Part shown: piece after piece, positions 16,515 through 24,236 of the stretch
Layout of the letters: each line of letters starts with the position of its first letter
How positions within the stretch are numbered: the first letter of the stretch is position 1
Notes under the pieces: generated by a model
Seen by the model: the letters and a program-made list of their open reading frames with translations, nothing else
Told to the model about the DNA's origin: nothing
Database searches by the model: none
From: an uncultured Alistipes sp.
GTDB lineage: Bacteria > Bacteroidota > Bacteroidia > Bacteroidales > Rikenellaceae
Assembly: GCA_947177225.1 (NCBI GenBank)
Contig: CAMWTS010000021.1
Location: forward strand, 1 to 33,805
Direction of reading: 5' to 3'
DNA length: 33,805 bases
Made by a program: the position numbers and the translations under genes

Positions 16515-16773
16515 TTATACAAATAGAGAAACCGCATTCGTCAATACTTTGTTATCACGATATATGTATTCATCAAATAAGTCAAGCAGCTCATTCATAG
16601 CATCTGCATTTTCATACTGACTTAGCTTTTTATAAATCTAAGTAGAGGGCTTAGCTCCTCGTATTTCCAAATAAAATTTGCAGTAGATACTATACGAAAT
16701 ACATCTGCCGTGAGATGATTACTTTTCCAGTAATAACAAATGACGAAAAGAGTTATTACGTAATTTTATTCAT
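16515..16773 (-). pseudogene. Degraded small hypothetical gene
   Basis: Two overlapping minus-strand frames read like protein. One (16765 to 16625) gives ...NHLTADVFRIVSTANFIWKY...ELSPLLRFIK; the other (about 16634 to the TAA at 16515-16517) gives KKLSQYENADAMNELLDLFD...NAVSLFV. They join only if one A is added to the five-A run at 16627-16631 (T run on the plus strand). An ATG at 16773 joins the first frame only if one A is added at the four-A run at 16764-16767. Restored, the product would be about 86 residues, unrecognised. CATCTTTG, near the -7 consensus, lies 5 bases upstream of that ATG. It could be a true remnant, a sequence error or chance; no ATG-initiated intact frame covers it. Confidence 0.35.
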
Positions 16774-16816
16774 GCAACCAAAGATGGTATAATGAACCTT
16801 ATAACACAAAAAAACT

Positions 16817-16824
16817 TATCTTTG
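16817..16824 (+). promoter_or_regulatory. Putative -7 box of the helicase gene
   Basis: TATCTTTG lies only 5 bases before the ATG at 16830. With the usual spacing, transcription would begin within a few bases of that ATG, so translation is either leaderless there or starts at the second Met at 16851. Confidence 0.6.
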
Positions 16825-16829
16825 TACTT

Positions 16830-19610
16830 ATGATTAATCTTCGCGAGAATATGATTATAATCGACGGCCAGATAAAGACCGGTCAGATTATGCGGTGCGC
16901 AATAAACAATCGCGGAGACAAATTCAATATCGTATTCAACAACACTCCATACAAAACATATTCTTACAGCCGCATCAAAGTAAAATGGCTAACAAATCCG
17001 GTTGTGTTCAATCCGCAGCATTGCCATATTTACCATAAGGAACGCCAATTATACCCTCTATCATATATAGCTGCTTTCCAACATGGTTATCAGCAATATT
17101 GGTATGTAGAATATACGAACAGAGCCTATGCGAGTTATCCTGCATCGGAAATACGCATGGTGAAATCGTGTTTAGATAATAATCAAGCTAAAAGCACTTT
17201 CGAATATCTGCGCAGTGTGGCAGCCATAAATCCTCTAAAATCGGAAGATGACGACACACCGCTGCTGTTGCGCCAATATCAAACCATCAATTTTATCAGC
17301 AACGATCGTGCAGCCGCCCTTTATCTCCACCCGGCCGAGTCGCATACACCCAAATATAGCGCACCCGTTTTGATTTATCCTTTTGGCTGCAATAGCAGTC
17401 AGCAGAAAGCCGTACAAGCGGCATTCGAGAATCAAATAAGCATTATTCAAGGTCCGCCGGGAACAGGCAAGACGCAAACCATTCTCAATATCGCAGCCAA
17501 TATCATTGCACAAGGCAAGACCGTCATGGTCGTCTCCAACAACAATTCTGCGATTTCCAATGTCGTCGAGAAACTGGAACGTTACGAAATGGGATTCATC
17601 ACGGCATTGTTGGGCAGTCGGGCAAACAAAGAGGCTTTCATTTCGGCACAAGAGACAGAGAAAACCATTCCGGCCAATATTGCCGAATGGCATACACCTA
17701 AGGCTGATAATTTGGATTATATAAGAATGATTCAGACTCAGTCCGATGCTCTTGCCAATGTTTTCGCAGAACAGGAGCAGCTTGCGCTCGCTCGCCAGCA
17801 ACTCGATATACTGAAAGTCGAAGAGACTCATTTCCGTCAAGAGGTAAAGATTAACCGGAATATTGCACTACGCAAATCGTTGCCGTCAGCAAAATTGACG
17901 ATGTTGTGGCAGGAGTTGCAGGAGCTTGTCGAAAAAGAACAACGCTATTCCGGCATTTTTGCAAAACTATACCATGCGATTAAAAATTATCTCCTGAACC
18001 GCAAACTGCATAAACTTTTCTCCGGCATATCGACAATTACTTCACCACAAGATATAGCAAACCTGATACCTGTCGTGCAACAGCAGTTTTATACGACAAA
18101 ACAAGCGGAATTGACTACTGAGATCGCAAACTTGGAGCAGATATTGGACTCTTGCAATGCCGGACAAATGATGAAGCAACTACAAAGTGATTCAATGTGT
18201 TACTTGCGCAATGTTCTTTTCCATAAATACGGTCATGACCACGAGCGCCCCGTATTCACACTTCGGTCAATGAATGGAGCGATGATAAAGGAATATCCCG
18301 TAGTATTGAGCACGACATTTTCGGCGCGTACCAATTTCCGCGACGATACGGTATTCGATTATGTAATAATGGACGAAGCCTCACAGATATCTGCGGAGAC
18401 AGGCGCATTGGCCTTGATGTGCGCACGACGTGCCGTCATTGTGGGCGACTCCATGCAGTTGCCCAATGTCATCACCGAGGAAGACAAGCTGCGATTGCAG
18501 GCAATCGCAATCGACGCCAATATAGACGAACGCTACGACTGTGCAACAAGCAGTTTTCTGCAATCCGTTTGCCGCGTACTGCCGAATGTACCGCAAACAC
18601 TGCTCCGCGAACATTATCGCTGTCACCCGAAGATTATCAACTTCTGCAACCAAAAATTCTATGGCGGCAAGCTCATTATCATGACACGGGACAATGGCGA
18701 GCAGAATGTTATCACTGCCCGACGAACGGCAGCAGGAGATCATTCCCGAGGCAAAATGAATCAGCGCGAAGTTGAAACAATTGTGCGTGAGGTTATACCG
18801 GTATTGACCTTCCCCGACAAAGAAATCGGATTAATAGCACCTTACAATGGGCAGGTTGAAGCAATCCGCCGAGCCACAGCCGGGCATTTCGACGTAGCGA
18901 CAGTTCATAAATTTCAAGGGCGCGAAAAGGACGCGATCATCATGTCAACGGTCGACGATACCATTACCAGCTTTTCCGACGACCCCAATCTGCTGAACGT
19001 GGCTATTTCACGTGCAAAGCAGCGTTTTTGCCTTGTAGTATCAGGCAATGAGCAGGCCAAAGAGTGCAATATTTCCGATTTGCTGGCTTATATTGCGTAC
19101 AACAACTGCACAGTCTCCGAAAGCAATATCCACTCTATTTTTGATCTTTTATACGATTCATACGCAGAGGCACGCAAGGCATATTTGAAAAAGCACAAAC
19201 GCATCTCGGAGTACGATTCCGAGAATCTTACATACGCAATGCTGGAAGATATCCTGAACGGCAACGTCGCATACAGTCATTTGGGTATAGTCTGCCATCA
19301 GCCATTGTGCCAACTGCTGCGCGATGTATCGCAACTCGATGATGAGGACAGACGATATGCCATGAATCCGGCAACGCATATCGACTTTTTACTTTACAAT
19401 CGTGTAAGCAAGCAGCCGGTACTGGCAATCGAGACCGACGGCTACAACTACCACAAGGCCGGAACAATACAATCCAAACGAGACAACAGAAAAGACCGAA
19501 TCCTCGAAATCTATGGGATTCCGTTGCTGCGACTTTCTACCATAGGCAGCGAAGAACATAAACGAGTGGAAGAGAAACTGGCTAAGAACAAAATCGCTCA
19601 GACGAATTAA
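16830..19610 (+). CDS. Superfamily 1 DNA/RNA helicase with C-terminal PD-(D/E)XK-like domain
   Basis: The 926-residue protein has an N-terminal domain of unknown function (about 1-180). A Upf1/Dna2-like SF1 helicase core follows: Walker A GPPGTGKT (208-215), Walker B MDEAS (about 514-518), LLREHYRCHPKI (motif IV region), VATVHKFQGRE (motif V) and LNVAISRAKQRF (motif VI). Between motifs Ia and II a helical insert of roughly 200 residues is probably coiled. The C-terminus (about 845-926) has HIDFLLYN, then VLAIETDGYNYHKAG and KRDNRKDRIL, a D...ExD...K pattern like the DUF2726/REase_MTES_1575-type nuclease fold. Such helicase-nuclease fusions occur in defence and DNA-repair loci. Start is 16830 or 16851. 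Composition is AT-richer than the flanking core genes, suggesting transfer. Confidence 0.85.
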   Translation: MINLRENMIIIDGQIKTGQIMRCAINNRGDKFNIVFNNTPYKTYSYSRIKVKWLTNPVVFNPQHCHIYHKERQLYPLSYIAAFQHGYQQYWYVEYTNRAYASYPASEIRMVKSCLDNNQAKSTFEYLRSVAAINPLKSEDDDTPLLLRQYQTINFISNDRAAALYLHPAESHTPKYSAPVLIYPFGCNSSQQKAVQAAFENQISIIQGPPGTGKTQTILNIAANIIAQGKTVMVVSNNNSAISNVVEKLERYEMGFITALLGSRANKEAFISAQETEKTIPANIAEWHTPKADNLDYIRMIQTQSDALANVFAEQEQLALARQQLDILKVEETHFRQEVKINRNIALRKSLPSAKLTMLWQELQELVEKEQRYSGIFAKLYHAIKNYLLNRKLHKLFSGISTITSPQDIANLIPVVQQQFYTTKQAELTTEIANLEQILDSCNAGQMMKQLQSDSMCYLRNVLFHKYGHDHERPVFTLRSMNGAMIKEYPVVLSTTFSARTNFRDDTVFDYVIMDEASQISAETGALALMCARRAVIVGDSMQLPNVITEEDKLRLQAIAIDANIDERYDCATSSFLQSVCRVLPNVPQTLLREHYRCHPKIINFCNQKFYGGKLIIMTRDNGEQNVITARRTAAGDHSRGKMNQREVETIVREVIPVLTFPDKEIGLIAPYNGQVEAIRRATAGHFDVATVHKFQGREKDAIIMSTVDDTITSFSDDPNLLNVAISRAKQRFCLVVSGNEQAKECNISDLLAYIAYNNCTVSESNIHSIFDLLYDSYAEARKAYLKKHKRISEYDSENLTYAMLEDILNGNVAYSHLGIVCHQPLCQLLRDVSQLDDEDRRYAMNPATHIDFLLYNRVSKQPVLAIETDGYNYHKAGTIQSKRDNRKDRILEIYGIPLLRLSTIGSEEHKRVEEKLAKNKIAQTN

Positions 19611-19628
19611 ACATATTGCAGAAATTAT

Positions 19629-19636
19629 TATCTTTG
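19629..19636 (+). promoter_or_regulatory. Putative -7 box of the NucS-like gene
   Basis: TATCTTTG, a TAnnTTTG match, lies 30 bases before the ATG at 19667 and 18 bases after the helicase stop. The nuclease gene therefore appears to have its own promoter. Confidence 0.6.
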
Positions 19637-19666
19637 TAATACTTAACGAGTCATATCTATTTTAAG

Positions 19667-20589
19667 ATGAAAAAATATAACCGAATTATGCTTGGCCGTG
19701 GCGGGATATATACCGAAGAATGTGTTGCAGGAGGATATATCGGAGCTGATTTCGGCATATGTGAGGATTTGACAAACAACTTGCCCGATACGTTTAAAGC
19801 GTTTAATGCGCAGTATATTCCTATTTTTCTCGCGACACACCCCGTAAAAAGAAGGTCGGTGCAGGGTTGGCGTGCGGCATGTTGTGGACGATTTGCCGAG
19901 GATTAGAGATAAACGATATCGTCATATCGCCCGACGGCAACGGAGAATATCATGTTGGACGTATCAGTGGCAGTTATTACTATGTACCTGGGACGAATTT
20001 ACCCCACCGTCGCAAAGTGGAATGGAGTAGCGTAAAATTTGCCCGCGAGCAGATGTCTGAACAGTTGAAGCACTCAACCGGTTCTATCGGAACATGCTGC
20101 GACATTAGCCAGTATGCAGAAGAAATCGAACGACTGATTACACCCAAAACAAATATCGTAATCTGTCCTAATCCAGAGGTTAAAGATGCCACAGAGTTCG
20201 CGATGGAAAAGCATCTCGAAGATTTTCTCATCAAGAATTGGGCGCATACGCCCCTTGGAAAGCACTTCCGAATATACGAAGAAGACGGAGAGATGATAGG
20301 GCAGCAATATCCGAGTGATACGGGATCCATCGATATTCTGGCAAAAAGCAAAGACGGCAAAACTTGGCTGGTCATAGAACTTAAAAAGGGACGGACTTCT
20401 GATGTCGTTGTTGGGCAGATTCAACGCTATATGGGCTATGTAAAAGAAGAATTAGCCGAGCCAAATCAGCAGGTAAAAGGTGTTATTATCGGATTGGAAG
20501 CTGATAACCGTCTGAAACGCGCATTGGCAGTAACAACGAATATAGAGTTTTACGCATACCATATTGATTTCAAACTTAACAAAATATAA
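19667..20589 (+). pseudogene. NucS-like (DUF91) endonuclease gene, frameshifted
   Basis: Two overlapping frames make one family-like protein of about 307 residues. The first (19667 on) gives MLGRGGIYTEECVAGGYIGA...ATHPVKR. The second gives KKVGAGLACGMLWTICRGLE and continues to 20589 with a C-terminal PD-(D/E)XK domain: STGSIGTCCDISQYAEEIE, EKHLEDFLIKNW, GQQYPSDTGSIDIL (Asp about 222), VIELKKGR (Glu about 237) and GQIQRYMGYVKEEL. The switch falls at the five-A run 19846-19850; one more A would restore a single frame. Related Bacteroidetes proteins, as I remember them, are continuous here. It could be a true mutation, a sequencing error or, less likely, -1 slippage on AAA. The nuclease half could still be made from the TTG at 19867. 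Confidence 0.75.
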
Positions 20590-20591
20590 TC

Positions 20592-20768
20592 ATGAAGTAT
20601 CCGTACTTCGACGCGACGACGGATATTATCCACGCATTGCTGTTCGGCAAAGAAAGGTCGGTTGGTGTATCAGAGGCAAGTCGGAGTCGAGTGAAACGCC
20701 ATGGCAGGAATAGCACGCACAATACTCAGATCGCCGGTTTCGAAATCGAAGCCGGCGATTTTACATGA
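20592..20768 (+). CDS. Doubtful 58-residue ORF, possibly a gene remnant
   Basis: An ATG two bases after the NucS-like stop opens a 58-residue frame. Its first 20 residues (MKYPYFDATTDIIHALLFGK) look protein-like. The rest is low in hydrophobics and its end runs through the terminator hairpin at 20730-20762, so the frame is not a normal intact gene. It may be the 5' remnant of a third island gene truncated on the 3' side. Not recognised. Confidence 0.25.
   Translation: MKYPYFDATTDIIHALLFGKERSVGVSEASRSRVKRHGRNSTHNTQIAGFEIEAGDFT
20730..20762 (+). terminator. Strong rho-independent terminator closing the island
   Basis: A 13-bp stem (20730-20742 with 20747-20759; ATCGCCGGTTTCG and CGAAGCCGGCGAT, one T-G pair) with loop AAAT is followed by a short T run (20759-20762). 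It lies 140 bases after the NucS-like stop. Confidence 0.8.
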
Positions 20769-20820
20769 ACCGTCAAATAGAATTATTCATTTTTTTACAT
20801 GAAAATGCACTGCTAACGGC

Positions 20821-21030
20821 ATGCGCACTATGCACCAAACCACAGTCACATCTACCCTAACGGAGAGGAATAGGCCAGCTGAGCCTGCCCAGAAAGAAGA
20901 TACCATTCCATTCGTCAGTTTCCGACCGGCACATATCGATGCTGAAAGACATTTCGAAGCGGTTATAAGTCAACTTCGTCAGGCAAGGCAGTCGAGGCCG
21001 TTCAGACTGAACCGTGGCTTAAAACAGTAA
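20821..21030 (+). CDS. Doubtful 69-residue hypothetical ORF
   Basis: The open frame lies between the island terminator and the tsf terminator. The product (MRTMHQTTVTSTLTERNRPA...RHFEAVISQLRQARQ) has a weakly helical centre, no signal, no membrane segment and no recognised motif. Nothing else of note is seen in 20763-21042. Confidence 0.2.
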   Translation: MRTMHQTTVTSTLTERNRPAEPAQKEDTIPFVSFRPAHIDAERHFEAVISQLRQARQSRPFRLNRGLKQ

Positions 21031-21042
21031 AAAATGATCCTG

Positions 21043-21095
21043 CTATAAAAATTGCCCGAACAGATCGTACTCGATGTACGCCTGTTCGGGCAATT
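21043..21095 (-). terminator. Terminator of the rplM-rpsI-rpsB-tsf operon
   Basis: A perfect 14-bp stem (21050-21063 with 21082-21095, AATTGCCCGAACAG) carries an 18-base loop. The loop itself contains CGTAC-TCGAT-GTACG, a second small stem. On the minus strand the stem is followed by a T-rich tract, about 40 bases past the tsf stop. Confidence 0.85.
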
Positions 21096-21135
21096 AAGTG
21101 AGCGGCAGGAAATGACTCCCCGTCGCCAAATATGA

Positions 21136-21966
21136 CTATGCCTCCAAAGCGAAACGCTTGTAGGCAATGACAGTAGCCTCTTTGTCGGCCTTCTGTATGA
21201 ACTCGCGGATAGACTCCTTCTCGCCTACAACAACCTGGTTGAGGAGAGTGTTCTCCTCGAAGAACTTGCGGAGCTTACCCTCTGCGATCTTCTCCAAGAT
21301 AGCCTCAGGCTTGTTGGCATTTTTCGGATCCTGCTTCATCTGCTCGACAGCGATAGCCTTCTCGTGAGCAACGGTCTCGGCCGGGCAGTCATCGACATCG
21401 ATCGAGATGGGAGCCATAGCGGTAGCCTGCATGGCTACGGTGTGGGCAACCTCCTCAGAAACGGTCTTGTTGAAGCCGATGATCGTACCGAGTTTCTTGT
21501 TGAAGTGTACATAAGCGTGGCAGAACGGAGCCTCGATGCGGGCATAATATGCCAACTCAACCTTCTCACCGGTCTGACCCGACTTCTCGGTAACCATCTC
21601 CTCTACGGTGCGTCCCTCGGCGTTCTTCACGGCGAGCAGAGCATCGCGATCGGCAGCGTCGTTGGCAACGGCGATCTCCAAAATGGCATCGGCCGAAGCG
21701 CCGAACTCCACGTTCTGAGCAACGAAGTCGGTCTCGCAAGCCAGACAGAGGATATAGGCTTTCTGGCCTACGATCTTCGTTACGACAACACCCTCTGAGG
21801 CGTTGCGGTCGGCACGCTTGCTGACTACGAGCTTACCCTTCTCGCGAATAATATCCTGAGCACGATCGTAATCACCCTCTGCCTCGATCAGCGCCTTCTT
21901 GCAATCCATCATGCCGGCACCGGTCATCTTGCGGAGCTTCATTACATCAGCTGCTTTGATTTCCAT
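21136..21966 (-). CDS. tsf: Translation elongation factor Ts
   Basis: Guanine-nucleotide exchange factor for EF-Tu. The 276-residue product begins with the UBA-like domain and the family signature VMKLRKMTGAGMMDCKKALIEAEGD. VSKRADRNASEGVV and CLACETDFVAQN, the core exchange segments, follow, and VVGEKESIREFI lies near the C-terminus. It lies 88 bases downstream of rpsB, the classic rpsB-tsf arrangement, and is followed by a strong terminator. Confidence 0.98.
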   Translation of the reverse strand: MEIKAADVMKLRKMTGAGMMDCKKALIEAEGDYDRAQDIIREKGKLVVSKRADRNASEGVVVTKIVGQKAYILCLACETDFVAQNVEFGASADAILEIAVANDAADRDALLAVKNAEGRTVEEMVTEKSGQTGEKVELAYYARIEAPFCHAYVHFNKKLGTIIGFNKTVSEEVAHTVAMQATAMAPISIDVDDCPAETVAHEKAIAVEQMKQDPKNANKPEAILEKIAEGKLRKFFEENTLLNQVVVGEKESIREFIQKADKEATVIAYKRFALEA

Positions 21967-22054
21967 AATATATTTCCTTTCTTTTATCGGTTAATAAAAC
22001 TGCTCGACAAAGGGGAGGCCGACACTGCCAACCGCCCCACTGTCGTGCTTGTCT

Positions 22055-22909
22055 TTACTCAGCAGCCTCTGCGCTCTCAGTAGCAGCGACAACCTCGGCT
22101 ACAACTGCCTCCTCGGCATCGACGGCCGTCTTGACAGCCTTCTTGATGCGGGGCTTGCCCTCCTTCTTGGGAGCAGCCTCGGCAGCGGCCTCAGCCTCCT
22201 GAGCCTCTTTCTCCTTTTCGAGCTTACGCTCCTCGGTACCCTCTGCGATAGCAGCGCAAGCTACTTCGAGGATAGTCGCGATCGACTTTGCAGCATCGTC
22301 ATTTGCCGGAATAACGTAATCGATGTCGGTTGGATCACAACAAGTATCTACCATGGCAAATACGGGAATGCTCAAACGCTTGGCCTCCTTGACTGCGTTC
22401 TGCTCCTTCTGAACGTCTACGACGAACAGAGCGGCGGGAAGACGGGTCAGGTCGGCGATAGAACCGAGGTTCTTTTCGAGTTTGGCACGCTGACGAGCGA
22501 TTTGGAGCTTCTCTCGCTTAGAGAAGTTATCGAATGTGCCGTCGTTGGTCATCTTATCGATGGTGGCCATCTTCTTAACGGCTTTACGTATAGTGGGGAA
22601 GTTTGTAAGCATACCGCCTGCCCAACGCTCAGTTACGTAGGGCATACCAACGGCTGCAACCTTTTCGGCAACAATCTCCTTGGCCTGCTTCTTGGTGGCT
22701 ACGAACAACACGCGGCGACCGCTCTTGGCGATCTGCTTCAATGCTGCGGCAGCCTCGTCCAATTTGAGGACGGTTTTGTGAAGGTCGATGATATGGATAC
22801 CGTTCTTCTCCATGAAGATGTACGGTGCCATTTTGGGGTTCCACTTGCGCTTCAAGTGACCGAAGTGAACGCCTGCCTCCAACAATGTATTAAAATCTGT
22901 ACGTGACAT
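22055..22909 (-). CDS. rpsB: 30S ribosomal protein S2
   Basis: Small-subunit protein, 284 residues. Family hallmarks are LLEAGVHFGHLKRKWNPKMAPYIF near the start, RVLFVATKKQAKEIV, ERWAGGMLTNFPTI, LPAALFVVDVQKE and IDYVIPANDDA. The C-terminus (about 235-284) is an Ala/Glu/Lys-rich extension, longer than in E. coli (241 residues) and common in Bacteroidetes. The 187-base gap upstream contains a hairpin that may be a leader element. Confidence 0.98.
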   Translation of the reverse strand: MSRTDFNTLLEAGVHFGHLKRKWNPKMAPYIFMEKNGIHIIDLHKTVLKLDEAAAALKQIAKSGRRVLFVATKKQAKEIVAEKVAAVGMPYVTERWAGGMLTNFPTIRKAVKKMATIDKMTNDGTFDNFSKREKLQIARQRAKLEKNLGSIADLTRLPAALFVVDVQKEQNAVKEAKRLSIPVFAMVDTCCDPTDIDYVIPANDDAAKSIATILEVACAAIAEGTEERKLEKEKEAQEAEAAAEAAPKKEGKPRIKKAVKTAVDAEEAVVAEVVAATESAEAAE

Positions 22910-23096
22910 TTTAATCTTTCGTATTAAATTATTTTAATTCTCTTTATATCAACTCGCGAGTAGTAACCTGGTTAATCTCGCGGGTTTTCCGCAATCGGGC
23001 AATCGTCGGGTAATACGTCGTATATAATATATAGGTGCAGTCCCGAAGATTTCCAACCCTGATTGTGCTTTGCCGAAATTTCGAGGTCGGTAAGAA
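22910..23096 (-). promoter_or_regulatory. rpsB 5' leader with candidate regulatory hairpin
   Basis: In an otherwise compact ribosomal operon this gap is long. It contains AACTCGCGAG (22951-22960) facing CTCGCGGGTT (22977-22986), a 10-bp arm pair with one mismatch, and a nested TAACC-GGTTA. The hairpin ends 41 bases upstream of the rpsB ATG, and the sequence nearer the start is AT-rich. Autogenous control of S2 operons through leader RNA is known in other bacteria; here it is only a suggestion. Confidence 0.35.
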
Positions 23097-23483
23097 TTAA
23101 CGCTTACTGAACTGGAACTTACGACGTGCTCCGGGCTGACCGGGCTTCTTACGCTCAACCTCACGCGGGTCACGAGTCAGGAATCCGTTCTTCTTCAATA
23201 CGGGACGGAACTCTGCATCGATCTGGCACAAAGCACGTGCGATACCCATGCGTGCAGCCTCGGCCTGACCCTTGATACCGCCGCCATCGAGGTTGATGGT
23301 AACGTCATAGTTCTCCAAAGTGTTGGTAACCAGCAAAGGCTGCTTAACCTCGTATTGAAGAATATTGAGAGGGAAATAGGCTTCCAGCTCCTTGTGGTTG
23401 ATTGTAATCTGACCCTTACCCGGCTTCACGAATACGCGAGCCACAGCTGCCTTACGGCGACCTACGGTGTTTACAACTTCCAT
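23097..23483 (-). CDS. rpsI: 30S ribosomal protein S9
   Basis: A 128-residue small-subunit protein. NTVGRRKAAVARVFVKPGKG at the start, GGGIKGQAEAARMGIARAL in the middle and the basic tail ending in QFSKR, which reaches the decoding site, are family hallmarks. It starts 5 bases after rplM ends. Confidence 0.98.
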   Translation of the reverse strand: MEVVNTVGRRKAAVARVFVKPGKGQITINHKELEAYFPLNILQYEVKQPLLVTNTLENYDVTINLDGGGIKGQAEAARMGIARALCQIDAEFRPVLKKNGFLTRDPREVERKKPGQPGARRKFQFSKR

Positions 23484-23488
23484 AATTC

Positions 23489-23944
23489 TTACTTAATCTC
23501 GTTTAACTTAATCTCTTTGGGGGCCTGCGCTGCATGGGGGTGCTCAGCACCTGCATAGACCTTCAAATTCTTGAAAATAGCATCGCCGAGACGAGTCTTG
23601 GGCAACATGCCGCGAACTGCGTTCTCTACGACGAATGTAGGTTTCTTCGACAGGAAATCTGCCGGTGTAGCAAAACGCTGACCGCCGGGGAAACCGGTGT
23701 AGCGCGTGTAGACCTTGTCGGTCAGTTTGTCGCCCGTGAGCTTCACCTTGTCGGCGTTGATTACGATGACGAAATCACCGCAATTCGCGTGAGGAGTGTA
23801 GCTGGGCTTGTTCTTGCCTCGGAGGATCTTAGCCACCTGCGACGCAAGACGTCCCAATACCTCGTTCGTAGCGTCGATAACAAACCACTCTTTCTGAGCG
23901 GTTTCAGCATTGACCGAGATAGTTTTGTAACTCAATGAATCCAC
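23489..23944 (-). CDS. rplM: 50S ribosomal protein L13
   Basis: A 151-residue large-subunit protein with WFVIDATNEVLGRLASQVAK, YTPHANCGDFVIVINADKV and VYAGAEHPHAAQAP, all characteristic of L13. It is first in the rplM-rpsI-rpsB-tsf operon and preceded by a -7 box. Confidence 0.98.
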   Translation of the reverse strand: MDSLSYKTISVNAETAQKEWFVIDATNEVLGRLASQVAKILRGKNKPSYTPHANCGDFVIVINADKVKLTGDKLTDKVYTRYTGFPGGQRFATPADFLSKKPTFVVENAVRGMLPKTRLGDAIFKNLKVYAGAEHPHAAQAPKEIKLNEIK

Positions 23945-24008
23945 TTTTCTCTTACGTTTAGTTAATACTTAGTTTATTGTAATCCAATTCTCGCACAAAG
24001 CGAGTGCG

Positions 24009-24016
24009 CAAAGATA
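24009..24016 (-). promoter_or_regulatory. Putative -7 box of the ribosomal operon
   Basis: The minus strand reads TATCTTTG, 65 bases upstream of the rplM ATG. The rest of 23945-24160 shows no gene. Confidence 0.6.
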
Positions 24017-24160
24017 CGAAAAATATTTCAGATATAGATACTACCGCCCGAAAAAAAGTCGTATTTTTAGTCGACCGCACCACTCCGAGGCACGCATATT
24101 GTCATTGCCGCCGACATCGGACATGTCCTCACGCGTCAATAGCGCATAAAAAACGAGACA

Positions 24161-24199
24161 AACACAAATATACCGGCCTGCCACAAAGACAAGCCGGTT
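24161..24199 (-). terminator. Probable terminator after the riboflavin kinase gene
   Basis: AACCGGC and GCCGGT pair across a ~15-base spacer. On the minus strand the stem runs into a T-rich tract (TATATTTGTGTTTG). It lies about 40 bases past the stop codon at 24237. Confidence 0.6.
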
Positions 24200-24236
24200 A
24201 TTTCCGTAGCGGTATGCGGCAGACATTGCCCTGCAA

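Larger units (their letters stand above)
16288..16829. other. AT-rich junction region at the left edge of the accessory island
   Basis: Base composition drops here relative to mnmE. The stretch contains a 15-bp imperfect inverted repeat (16387-16401 with 16460-16473) enclosing a smaller 5-bp stem, then the remains of a minus-strand reading frame (16515-16773), then the helicase promoter. The plus-strand open frame at 16342-16620 has no protein-like features. Confidence 0.6.

Noticed and set aside
16342..16620. 92-residue plus-strand ORF
   Set aside because: It has low complexity with no motif, and it overlaps the inverted repeat and the more protein-like minus-strand remnant.
19846..19850. 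Programmed -1 frameshift as the main explanation for the NucS-like gene
   Set aside because: The AAA-on-AAA slip is possible, but the standard seven-base slippery pattern and a clear downstream structure are not evident. Mutation or sequence error is simpler.
20640..20760. Possible tRNA-like sequence (GGTTTCGAAATC)
   Set aside because: The T-loop resemblance comes from the terminator hairpin at 20730-20762. No acceptor, D or anticodon arms can be assembled around it.
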